This document shows positions 19,536 to 27,826 of a stretch of DNA of 64,000 bases, piece by piece. Both the position numbers and the translations under genes were made by a program. Positions within the stretch are counted from its first letter, which is position 1, and the number at the start of each line of letters is the position of its first letter. A model generated the notes under the pieces. That model was not told the origin of the DNA, searched no databases, and worked only from the letters and a program-made list of their open reading frames with translations. Source of the DNA: Chitinispirillaceae bacterium (GTDB lineage: Bacteria > Fibrobacterota > Chitinivibrionia > Chitinivibrionales > Chitinispirillaceae); the NCBI GenBank assembly GCA_016929595.1, contig JAFGIN010000113.1, positions 1-64,000 of the forward strand. Direction: 5' to 3'.

Positions 19536-20228
19536 TTGGATGGTAGCTCTCAAATAAAAGGTGTTCTGTTTGATCTTGATGGCACACTTTACAGGATGAA
19601 GTGGCTTATGAAGCCGCTTCTGATGTTCCGGGTTTTCCCTAACAGCCTCAGGTTGCCGAGATTTTTAAAGATCCGGGGTAAATATGCGGGTCTTGATCTT
19701 TATAACCGCAACAATCTTTTAAAATCTATCTGTGATGAACTCGCATCCATTGAGAATTGCTCGCCTGAAGAACTCCGCTCCTGGATACTGAATTCGTTTT
19801 ATCCCGGATTTATTTACACAATGAAATTCCAGAAAAATGGTCGTCCCGGTATCAACCAGACGCTTCAGGGATTACGGGATCGTAAAATCCAGCTTGCTGT
19901 GCTCAGCGACTATAACAGTGTTAAAGAACGCCTAAACAACCTGGATATCAATGCCGCTCACTTTTCGATTACTACTTCATGTGAAGCGTCAGGAGCTCTT
20001 AAACCATCTCCACGGCCTTTCCTGCAAATAGCTCAAAAATGGGGTATCTCTCCTGAGGAACTACTTGTCGTTGGAGACCGTGATGATACCGACGGCGCTG
20101 CCGCGAGGAGTGCCGGTATGAATTTTATTCAGATCTGTGAAAAAAAATCCCCTTCAAAAGAAATACTCAACTGGAATGAGCTAAGGAAGCAACTCGAGCA
20201 TCTTCAAGGTCCGCCACCAGTTCTTTAA
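19536..20228 (+). CDS. HAD-superfamily hydrolase
   Basis: 230 residues from a TTG start, two bases after the aminotransferase stop, with AAAGGG upstream. HAD motifs are complete: I FDLDGTLY, II VLSDYNS, III Lys in GALKPSPRPF, IV VGDRDDTDGAAARSAG. The cap is helical, of the phosphoglycolate phosphatase-like subfamily. It probably dephosphorylates a small metabolite, perhaps connected to the partner aminotransferase. Its last 62 bases overlap the convergent cooC gene. Confidence 0.9.
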   Translation: MDGSSQIKGVLFDLDGTLYRMKWLMKPLLMFRVFPNSLRLPRFLKIRGKYAGLDLYNRNNLLKSICDELASIENCSPEELRSWILNSFYPGFIYTMKFQKNGRPGINQTLQGLRDRKIQLAVLSDYNSVKERLNNLDINAAHFSITTSCEASGALKPSPRPFLQIAQKWGISPEELLVVGDRDDTDGAAARSAGMNFIQICEKKSPSKEILNWNELRKQLEHLQGPPPVL

Positions 20229-20973
20229 GGGTCTCTACAATATCCGGACATGTATCGAATACTGGTACAGAAGCATTCTCAGCCTTCAAAACATTTTCAT
20301 TCCAACTGATAAAATTATTAACAGTATAGTCCGGAAATGCATCCCTGATAAAGTCCTTATCATCAACCGATCTGATCTTATTCCCCACAATTCTGCAGCA
20401 AAGTCCCTGTATCTGTTTTGAAAAATCAAGAACTGATCGCGCTGCCAGTATACTTCTGTTTGACGGCTCAACGACGACAATCAAAGCATTGACACCTGAT
20501 GCAGTCCCTCTGCCGATGTGTTCTGTACCTGCAACCATATCCATTATGACAGTCTCACCTACCCGTAAAACAAGGTGACTGACAAGAGCTTTGATAACAG
20601 TATTTTCGGCACAGGCACATCCGGTACCAGGTCCTCTGGTTGCGCCCATGATAAGAAGACGTATCGCCCTGTGTGTCCCGCAATAACGGTCTGGAATATC
20701 ATCAACCCGGGGATTAAGTCTGAAGTAAGTTCCTGCAGCCTCCTCCCTGCTGTCACCAGCCCCTGTTCTCTCCCGAATCAGCTCTTTTAGCGAAATTACT
20801 GGTTGTATAGTACAGAGTACCGATTCAGGAAACCCCAGAGCCTGTCCGAATGTCGGGTTGGGATCAGCATCAATTGCATACACAGCATCACCTTTTTGAG
20901 CGAAAATATAGGAAAGAGTGGAAGCTACCATTGTTTTTCCGGCTCCACCTTTTCCAGCTACGGCTAGTTTCAC
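20167..20973 (-). CDS. cooC: CO dehydrogenase maturation ATPase CooC
   Basis: 268 residues from a GTG start with AAGGAA upstream. MinD/ParA-type P-loop ATPase with deviant Walker A GKGGAGKT near the N-terminus, DADPNP, and a CxC pair (GCACAEN) about residue 135 that in CooC binds nickel or zinc at the dimer interface. CooC supplies nickel to the C-cluster of CooS using ATP. It is the last gene of the cooF-cooS-V4R-cooC series, 22 bases after the V4R gene. Confidence 0.93.
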   Translation of the reverse strand: MKLAVAGKGGAGKTMVASTLSYIFAQKGDAVYAIDADPNPTFGQALGFPESVLCTIQPVISLKELIRERTGAGDSREEAAGTYFRLNPRVDDIPDRYCGTHRAIRLLIMGATRGPGTGCACAENTVIKALVSHLVLRVGETVIMDMVAGTEHIGRGTASGVNALIVVVEPSNRSILAARSVLDFSKQIQGLCCRIVGNKIRSVDDKDFIRDAFPDYTVNNFISWNENVLKAENASVPVFDTCPDIVETLKELVADLEDARVASLAHSS

Positions 20974-20995
20974 AGTATTCCTTCTTTCTCTTTAT

Positions 20996-21505
20996 TTACA
21001 AATTTACTTCAAACATGCATGTTTTATCCCCTTTACCCCAGCACTGAACCTCTTTACACGTTACAACACCTCCGGTAAAATTCTGGACAATTCCTGCAAC
21101 TACGCCCCCTTCGAAATGACAAACGGTTTCTCCGATATTGGGGATTCCGGCGCAAGTCACACATTCATCGACCTGAAGATATACCTGACCATTATTGAAA
21201 CTTCCATCAGCAATTGAAACCAGTCCGATCCCAAGTTGTTCAAAAATGTGAACAACATCTGTCAAGTACTCATTCAGATCTGTTTTGTTTGACATTTTTG
21301 AAGAGATATTCTGACCGATGTTGTAACCAAGATTTCTTCCACCTCGGTAAATAATCGCATTAGCCCCTCTTCCGGCAATCTCTTTCATTCCTTCTAATCG
21401 TAATGCCCTGAACACGTTAACCGGTACCAATTGACCCAGTTTGTCACGACCGATAATCGGTTCCGAGGAGATCCCTATACCCTTGTGATCCTGTAATGTT
21501 TCCAT
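20996..21505 (-). CDS. V4R-domain protein in the CO dehydrogenase operon
   Basis: 169 residues; ATG with AAAGGGA upstream. About residues 30-168 form a V4R (4-vinyl reductase) domain, with the usual end pattern ETVCHFEGGVVAGIV and VQCWGKGDKTCMFEV. It carries five Cys in the last 60 residues (ECVTC, VC, TC, QC, TC), enough to hold a metal or sense redox. V4R domains are small-molecule or metal-binding modules in XylR-type regulators and in bacteriochlorophyll and archaeal proteins. The gene sits tightly between cooS and cooC (33 and 22 bases), so a role in metal delivery, sensing or assembly of CODH is plausible. That role is inference. Confidence 0.88.
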   Translation of the reverse strand: METLQDHKGIGISSEPIIGRDKLGQLVPVNVFRALRLEGMKEIAGRGANAIIYRGGRNLGYNIGQNISSKMSNKTDLNEYLTDVVHIFEQLGIGLVSIADGSFNNGQVYLQVDECVTCAGIPNIGETVCHFEGGVVAGIVQNFTGGVVTCKEVQCWGKGDKTCMFEVNL

Positions 21506-21538
21506 TAAAAATTCCCTTTCTATATTCTCTTTTTATAG

Positions 21539-23485
21539 TTAATCATTCGTAAAGAGCAATTCATCCTCATCTTGTCTTCTGGAAGTAATCGTTTCCATCT
21601 CCAGGATTTTGAGATCACTAAATAATGCTGACCGCTTCTTTTCAATATGTTCTATCATGAGACATGCAGCTTTCAAAGGATCCGGTTCGACAGAAAATTT
21701 TGCGCCAACAAAACCTTCTATTTTATTAAGCAATAATTCTGCAACATTTGCACTGCCAAGTACCGGTGGAACAACACCCAATACTGTAGATACCCCCGAT
21801 CCAACAAGGTATGTTGCAATAGAAACTGCTTTCTGGCTCATCCATTCGGGAGCTCCGCCAGCTACTGGCAGATCTGAAATATCACAATTCAGTTTTTTTG
21901 CTAATGCCCCGATAAAGGTTAATATTCTGCTATTATCAACACAACTTCCCATGTGTAGCACAGGAGGAATCCCAATCTCTCTGCACAGAGATTTTAATCC
22001 ATCACCTGCAATTTCAGCCGCATCCGTTTTTAACAGCCCATCCTTTGCACACGCGATTGCATTACACCCCGTCGAAACAACAAGAATATTATTCCTGATA
22101 AGCTCTCTAACAAGAGTCAAATGTCCATGATCGTGACGGATTTTAGGATTATTACACCCGACAACACCAGCAATCCCTCTAATCTGGCCGCATTCGATCG
22201 CATTGACCAGCGGTGTAAGAGTCCCTCCAAATGCACCAATTATCGATTCTGTCGAAAAACCACCGATTGTTTCCATAGAGTGTTGCGGTATGCACACCTG
22301 TTCCCTTTTACGTCGTTTAAAATTATCTACGGCAATTTCTACTATTTTTGAGGCGGTTTCCCAGGCATTTGACTCCTTAAATTCTAAATGCATTGCGCCT
22401 GTAAAATGTGCTATTGATGACGTTGTGATAAATTGCGTATGATAGCATTTTGATAACGGTACCAGTGATGGAAGAATACACTGTACATCAACCACCATTG
22501 CTTCAACAGCCCCCGTAATAATTGCAAACTCCTGTTGAAGAAAATTACCAACTAAAGGTACTCCGTGACGTGACAAAATCTCAATACCAGAGCAACACAT
22601 CCCACAAACGTTTATTCCTTTTGCGCCGACACCTTCTGCACGTCCCAGTAACCGCCTGTCATTTGCAGCCTGTACAATCATTTCTGAAATCATCAGTTCA
22701 TGACCATGGACGATGATATTCACCATATCTTCTTTCAGAACCCCCAGATTAACTCTTGTTTTTACGGGAGTTGGCGTCCCATATATGACATCCGATAACT
22801 CTGTAGCAATCATTGACCCGGCCCACCCATCAGCCAGAGCTGTACGTATCCCCTGAAATAAAAGACTTGCTGCATCATTATCAACGCCAATATGCGTTCT
22901 GTGCATCGATTCGACAACTTCTCTATCTATACCGCGAGGTAAAAGGTTGAGACGTTTCCAAATCTCCACCCTCTTTTCTGGTGCTCTATTAAAAAAATGA
23001 AGACCTCCGTGAGCATTCTGCCTTCCAAAATCCTCAAGAAGTTTTGTACCGACTGTTACAGCTATCTTTTCTATTGAACGATTTTCAACCGGAATTCCCA
23101 TTTCAATGGCAAGATACAAAACCTTCTTACTATCCGACATATAAAATGAAGGTGCTTTTTTATTAACAATATTTAGGAACAAAATAGCGAGAGCACGACC
23201 ATGATCAGAATGAGCTGCAGTTCCAGTTGCTATCTGAGTCAAGAGATTTCTCGCAACAATCACATCTGCAGTCGCACCGCAAACTCCCGTTTGTGGTCCA
23301 TTACCAAATGGATCGATTCTGCAGGGGCCCATAGTACAATTTCTGCAGCATATTCCAAGCATTCCATAATTACATTGTGGCAATTGTTTCTGATATCGGT
23401 CCCAAACCGTTTCAATCCCTTCTTCATGCGACTTCTCCACCATCTGCAGAGTAGCATCACATACTGAGACTTTCTCATCCCTCAT
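21539..23485 (-). CDS. cooS: Anaerobic Ni-Fe carbon monoxide dehydrogenase, catalytic subunit
   Basis: 648 residues from the ATG at 23485, which has GGGAG five bases upstream; a GTG five codons earlier is possible. The N-terminal cluster Cys are present (CNYGMLGICCRNCTMGPCRI), holding the D and B [4Fe-4S] clusters. The C-cluster ligands all appear in order: His in VHGHELM, Cys in GINVCGMCC, VDVQC, GVVGCNNP, STGCNAIAC and MGSCVDN. It oxidises CO to CO2, or the reverse, in the cytoplasm, passing electrons to CooF. No acetyl-CoA synthase subunit or CO-linked hydrogenase is nearby, so this is a monofunctional CODH. Length matches the family. Confidence 0.97.
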   Translation of the reverse strand: MRDEKVSVCDATLQMVEKSHEEGIETVWDRYQKQLPQCNYGMLGICCRNCTMGPCRIDPFGNGPQTGVCGATADVIVARNLLTQIATGTAAHSDHGRALAILFLNIVNKKAPSFYMSDSKKVLYLAIEMGIPVENRSIEKIAVTVGTKLLEDFGRQNAHGGLHFFNRAPEKRVEIWKRLNLLPRGIDREVVESMHRTHIGVDNDAASLLFQGIRTALADGWAGSMIATELSDVIYGTPTPVKTRVNLGVLKEDMVNIIVHGHELMISEMIVQAANDRRLLGRAEGVGAKGINVCGMCCSGIEILSRHGVPLVGNFLQQEFAIITGAVEAMVVDVQCILPSLVPLSKCYHTQFITTSSIAHFTGAMHLEFKESNAWETASKIVEIAVDNFKRRKREQVCIPQHSMETIGGFSTESIIGAFGGTLTPLVNAIECGQIRGIAGVVGCNNPKIRHDHGHLTLVRELIRNNILVVSTGCNAIACAKDGLLKTDAAEIAGDGLKSLCREIGIPPVLHMGSCVDNSRILTFIGALAKKLNCDISDLPVAGGAPEWMSQKAVSIATYLVGSGVSTVLGVVPPVLGSANVAELLLNKIEGFVGAKFSVEPDPLKAACLMIEHIEKKRSALFSDLKILEMETITSRRQDEDELLFTND

Positions 23486-23564
23486 AATACTCCCTATCAC
23501 TTTTTCAGGTTAGATCATTGTTGCTATCTATTTGTATTTTTTTAATGAGAAAAATAAAGCACAA

Positions 23565-24113
23565 TCATTGTTTGCACTTATTATGAGTCACTCCTTTTAT
23601 TTGATTTACAGCATTTTTCTTTTTTTCTCTGAATTTTTCGTCAGCATCACAGAACAGAAGTGCTCCTGATTTACAAGCACTAACGCATGCAGGCTCAGCC
23701 CCAATTCTGATATCATTGATACATTCATCACATTTTATCGCGATAAGATGTTTACTCCCTGATTTCTGGCTCATTCCATAACCTATAACATTGAAGGGAC
23801 AAGCATTCAGGCAGCGCTTACAGCCAGTACAATATTGTTCATCAATAATGACATAACCAGTACAAAAATCACGGTAGATCGCTCCCGCAAGACACACATT
23901 TATGCACGGGGCTGGGTTGCAGTGACGGCATTTCACCGGAATGGCAGATGTACCTGCGGTATCCGTTCTGATTGTTATTCCCGAAACATGCTTTCCTGTT
24001 TCCTTAATAACAGAATATACGGATTTTGAACTCGAATGAGCTACTATACAGGCAAATTCGCATTGATGACATCCCAAACAGAGTTCTTTAATACACCGTA
24101 CCTGTTTCAACAA
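23565..24113 (-). CDS. cooF: CooF-like ferredoxin partner of CO dehydrogenase
   Basis: 182 residues from a TTG start (TTGTTG, either possible) with GGAGG upstream. Four cluster-binding Cys groups are visible: CLGCHQCEFAC, CRHCNPAPCINVC, CTGCKRCLNAC and the CDEC...CVSAC pair, as in DmsB/HycB-type proteins. CooF carries electrons from CooS to a membrane or soluble acceptor. It is the first gene of the CODH operon; a short palindrome AACATGAAATGTT lies about 55 bases upstream. Confidence 0.92.
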   Translation of the reverse strand: MLKQVRCIKELCLGCHQCEFACIVAHSSSKSVYSVIKETGKHVSGITIRTDTAGTSAIPVKCRHCNPAPCINVCLAGAIYRDFCTGYVIIDEQYCTGCKRCLNACPFNVIGYGMSQKSGSKHLIAIKCDECINDIRIGAEPACVSACKSGALLFCDADEKFREKKKNAVNQIKGVTHNKCKQ

Positions 24114-24234
24114 TATACCTCCGGTCTGCTTATATTTCAGATTTCAAAAAACAACATTTCATGTTAGAAACACAAACCATATTATCACCTGAGAGCACTG
24201 GAAAAAAATTGACACACAACAAAAAGAAAACCGT

Positions 24235-25185
24235 TCAGGAATATATAATTGCATTTGTTACTTTGCTGACAGGCAAAGGAATGACCTTTTTTCCCTGTGT
24301 CAGACCGGAATAAAAGACTTTCTGTCCATTGATAACCATTGGTGCAATTGTCAAAAGAAGATTGTTATTATTAACAAAGGTAATCTTGGAAAGTGTATCA
24401 AATGGTATATTATCACAGATTATCTTCCGGCAATAATGAAACAGTGCTGAAATTGCCGCAAGTTCCTCAGAATACTGACTCGATGATGCTATCACAAAAC
24501 CCATCTCATCACTGATCACTGCACCCCGATGTCCCGGTTTGGTAACATTATTTATAAGGATCCTGTTAAAAACAGTGGTTACTCCGCTGCCATCAATTTT
24601 TGATTCATAAACGAGGGGTTTCGATCCAAAATTTCCCAGAGAAATACCTGCGCTATACAGTTTTTTAACCTCTTCACGCAAATGATTATTCTGCTTTCGT
24701 AACTCTTTTTCCATCTCCAGTGATTCGTTATACTTGATTACATACTCCCTGTACCGTTCAGCCTCGACAATCTTTCTCTGTTGAATATTCACCTGAGCAG
24801 AAAGCATCTGATTTTCCTCATTTAATTTTTTTATTTGTTCGTCAAATTCTGCTTTCGTTGATTCAAATGCTGCTGCCTGAACCACCATCTCTTTATCTTT
24901 GATAGTCTGTTCCTGTAACTCGTAAATTTTTCGCTGTTGATATATTTGCAGCTTACGTAATGTTGAATATGTTTCTACCAGAGCAGTATTATTTTTTGTT
25001 AAAACATCATTTTCACTGCATTTCTTTTCAAGGGCTTTATTCAAGGAATCATTTTTTGCACGCACTTCAGCATATCGCTCAACAAGCTCATTAAACCTCT
25101 GCGATAAAAATGCATACCCTGCTATAATGCCGGATAAAAAGAAACACAATGATGCGACGCCAAAAAGTACCCAGAAAAAAGTCAT
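24235..25185 (-). CDS. Membrane-anchored coiled-coil protein with roadblock-like tail
   Basis: 316 residues. One N-terminal membrane helix (about 3-27), a long Glu/Lys/Gln-rich coiled coil (about 30-180), then a C-terminal domain (about 195-310) with RGAVISDEMGFVIASSS followed by EELAAISALF, the typical start of a roadblock/LC7 (MglB-like) fold. It probably presents a roadblock domain at the membrane. It follows the stand-alone roadblock gene by 115 bases on the same strand and may hetero-dimerise with it. No exact family is recognised; the roadblock assignment rests on my reading of the motif. It ends 122 bases before cooF. Confidence 0.78.
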   Translation of the reverse strand: MTFFWVLFGVASLCFFLSGIIAGYAFLSQRFNELVERYAEVRAKNDSLNKALEKKCSENDVLTKNNTALVETYSTLRKLQIYQQRKIYELQEQTIKDKEMVVQAAAFESTKAEFDEQIKKLNEENQMLSAQVNIQQRKIVEAERYREYVIKYNESLEMEKELRKQNNHLREEVKKLYSAGISLGNFGSKPLVYESKIDGSGVTTVFNRILINNVTKPGHRGAVISDEMGFVIASSSQYSEELAAISALFHYCRKIICDNIPFDTLSKITFVNNNNLLLTIAPMVINGQKVFYSGLTQGKKVIPLPVSKVTNAIIYS

Positions 25186-25300
25186 ATGAGAAATCCTGAA
25201 TCAGAGATAACAAACACCATAACCTAAAATATGCCAGTAATGTAGTTATGCAAATCATAAGTATAGTAGATTATGAATATGGTAAAAGTTACTTTGAAAA

Positions 25301-25669
25301 TCAAATAATCTTTCCAAGTTCAGGAAGAATTCTCTTTATCTCAAGGAATATGAGCCCTAGTTTCGCATCAGAATTTACCAGACTTACGAGAACAGTTTCA
25401 TCACTTATATTATTACATATTATGTACCCACTCTCACTTTTTACGAAAATCTGTGTCATTTTACTGTTCATCATCTCTTTTGCAATCCTCTCTCCAACAC
25501 CCAGAAGTGCCGCAGTAATTCCCCCAACAAGACCTTCGTCTATCTCTGACAAGGTTACGCTTGCAACCATAAATCCATCCATGGTAATAACAGATGCACC
25601 AAAAATGTCTGGTGAAACAGAACGGTAACGATTAAGAACTTCTTTAATTTTGTCTGACTTGTTAGTCAT
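25301..25669 (-). CDS. Roadblock/LC7-domain protein (MglB-like)
   Basis: 122 residues, almost all one roadblock/LC7 domain: an N-terminal helix, SVITMDGFMVASVTLSE, the helix GGITAALLGVGERIAKEM, then strands and a final helix. In bacteria such proteins (MglB) are dimeric regulators of Ras-like MglA GTPases, but no GTPase gene is next to it. Its ATG overlaps the stop of the pseudokinase gene (ATGA), so the two are translationally coupled. Confidence 0.9.
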   Translation of the reverse strand: MTNKSDKIKEVLNRYRSVSPDIFGASVITMDGFMVASVTLSEIDEGLVGGITAALLGVGERIAKEMMNSKMTQIFVKSESGYIICNNISDETVLVSLVNSDAKLGLIFLEIKRILPELGKII

Positions 25670-27243
25670 ACAGATATACTCTCTTTCTTCAATATTTTTG
25701 AAAATGATTCAATTATTTTATCTTTTTTTGGATACCCGTTTTTCTGCTGCAAAACAGAAAAAGAATCCGTTGTTGAAGCTTTAATCCTGTTTTTATCACC
25801 CCTTTCAAAACTTTTATTCTGCGGATGTACATTTTTTCCGGTTTCAGACGGAATTTCAATTACGTGAGTATCAATTATTGATCTGGCTTTAATAATTTTC
25901 GAAAATGCCTGAACACTTTTTTGAGGCAGAACCACTTTTACAGGTTGTAAATCGGTAAAAACATGTTTTTTTTCATTTTTCGTCACAGCATGTTGATTTG
26001 TTGCAACAGCATCGGCCTCAATAAGTCTGCCCGTTTCTGTTACTTGTTGATTATCTGGTGATTGCACCTGTAGCTTTTGAACATTTTGATCCGATATTGT
26101 TTCGATCTTAACCGTTTCGGCATGGATAGGATTTATTAACCTGCTATCTGTTTCCGGTCCATAATAATTCACTTGAGAAAGATCCGTAGAAACATTCATA
26201 TTAAGTATCTGATACTGATCAGAGATGGAATTTGTCATTTCATTTATGTTAAATTTTTCGGTCAGGAATGTTCGCAGAGAATTGTCGTTACTTTTTTGTA
26301 TACACTCCAGTGCATTTTGTACCTGAATCTGGTCTTTTACTGGTGAATGATCTGTTCTTTCCGGAAATAACACGTAGAGCAGTAAGCTTGTTATAGTTTT
26401 TTCAAATTTCACCGATGAAGCAATTGCGTAATCCAGAAGATCATGGTACACATCGGCAATCTGTTCATATTTTGCAAATTTACTCAGTCCTCTGAACCTC
26501 GTTGCACGGTCAATAATTTTCTCAATTGCGGAAGGTATGGATGGGATGAGTTTTTTTACATGTTTCAAATTCCTTGATCCACCACCTTCAAAAAATCGTA
26601 CAAACGATTTTTCCTCAACAAGCATTCGAAATAACAAAATTCCCATGGAATAGATTTCATGATGTCTTTTCACTGACGACCCCATAGCAATATCCGGGTG
26701 ATGATAGATGGTCCTTCCATTTTCGACGATCGATTCACCTGTAAACCGATACTTCAACTGATCCGCTACACCGGAGTCAATAAAACAGACATCTCCATCA
26801 AACGTAATAAAAACGTTATCCGGACAGATCGCTCCATGATACATCATCTCTTTATCTTTTTTGGAACCATAAAAGTCATGAATAAATTCCAGAGTATTAC
26901 ATAGCGATGTTATGACATGCATCACTAAAGAATGGGGGATTTTTCGATCCATGTTATCGAATCTCGACAATACCTGAGTGAGAGTGACACCCGGAACATG
27001 TCTTGTTGAGATATAATGCTTTTGAGGTTTACTGTTTGTGCATACACCGAAATCAATTATTTCCAGCGTTCCGGGATGATTAAGATGTTTTGCGGCATTG
27101 AGCCTTGCCAATGCAGTACCCTTGATATCAAGAAATGCCGTTTTTACCATCACATTGAAGGAATGAATCTCATCTGCGTATTCAGCAAGTATTACTTCTG
27201 CAACATTGTTTCTGGCAAGCGTCTTTTTGATGATGTGGCTCAT
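25666..27243 (-). CDS. Serine/threonine pseudokinase with long disordered tail
   Basis: 525 residues. Residues about 5-280 follow the PknB-type kinase fold, with Lys34 in VMVKTA where the ATP-binding lysine belongs. Catalytic residues are missing: the HRDxKxxN loop reads HGAICPDN (136-143), so the catalytic Asp is Ala138 and the loop Lys is Cys140; the helix-C Glu appears as Ala; DFG reads DSG (156-158). It should not transfer phosphate and may act as a scaffold or ligand sensor. The tail (about 290-525) is polar with no clear domain. It is coupled to the roadblock gene, and a direct-repeat box lies about 200 bases upstream. Confidence 0.85.
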   Translation of the reverse strand: MSHIIKKTLARNNVAEVILAEYADEIHSFNVMVKTAFLDIKGTALARLNAAKHLNHPGTLEIIDFGVCTNSKPQKHYISTRHVPGVTLTQVLSRFDNMDRKIPHSLVMHVITSLCNTLEFIHDFYGSKKDKEMMYHGAICPDNVFITFDGDVCFIDSGVADQLKYRFTGESIVENGRTIYHHPDIAMGSSVKRHHEIYSMGILLFRMLVEEKSFVRFFEGGGSRNLKHVKKLIPSIPSAIEKIIDRATRFRGLSKFAKYEQIADVYHDLLDYAIASSVKFEKTITSLLLYVLFPERTDHSPVKDQIQVQNALECIQKSNDNSLRTFLTEKFNINEMTNSISDQYQILNMNVSTDLSQVNYYGPETDSRLINPIHAETVKIETISDQNVQKLQVQSPDNQQVTETGRLIEADAVATNQHAVTKNEKKHVFTDLQPVKVVLPQKSVQAFSKIIKARSIIDTHVIEIPSETGKNVHPQNKSFERGDKNRIKASTTDSFSVLQQKNGYPKKDKIIESFSKILKKESISV

Positions 27244-27826
27244 TTGTAACCATCCCGATCTAATTTTGAATGATATATCGTGAATAATTCAAATTATAAC
27301 TTTGTAGAGCATTTTTTCAGTTTGTTCAAGAAAATGTACTCAGAAGTATCGACCATTCATATGTAAAAATTCTATGGCCTGTTCAAATGACAAATTACCT
27401 ACAGTAGACTTATTGAGAAGATTTTGAAATTCAAAAAAGTGTAACACAAATGTGACAAAGTATAACAAAAACAAAGAATTACATGATAAATTTAATCTTT
27501 TTTTATCAATTAAACAAGAAAAAAATGGAATTAATGAAATTCTAATGAAAAAACATTGAGCCTGCGTATCACCATGTCAACTTAAATGTGAGTACAACTC
27601 TGAGATTTTACTCACAAGTAAACAAGTATTTATTCAACGTGACACCTCAGCCAACGGTTTATCTCCGTCATATCCACCCCCAGAATCTATTAAAAAATGT
27701 GGTGCATCTCATCGTCAAGAAATATTCCGAATCAGCTTAGACCAAAAAAACAGCCTGAAACTATTCATATGAAATGATATTCCTGTTTGCACCAAAATAT
27801 GAATGTATATATTTTTTGAAACTAAA
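27244..27826. other. Divergent noncoding region between the pseudokinase and acyltransferase genes
   Basis: Very AT-rich, no supported gene. It should hold the promoters of the minus-strand pseudokinase unit and the plus-strand acyltransferase. The only structured sequence noticed is the set of phased heptamers at 27440-27467. Confidence 0.5.
27440..27467 (+). promoter_or_regulatory. Possible OmpR/PhoB-type direct-repeat box
   Basis: Three similar heptamers, TGTAACA (27440), TGTGACA (27451) and TATAACA (27461), are spaced 11 and 10 bases apart, i.e. one helical turn. PhoB/OmpR-family regulators bind tandem heptamers at this spacing. The site lies in the divergent region between the pseudokinase and acyltransferase genes. 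The repeat is seen; the binding protein is inference. Confidence 0.35.
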
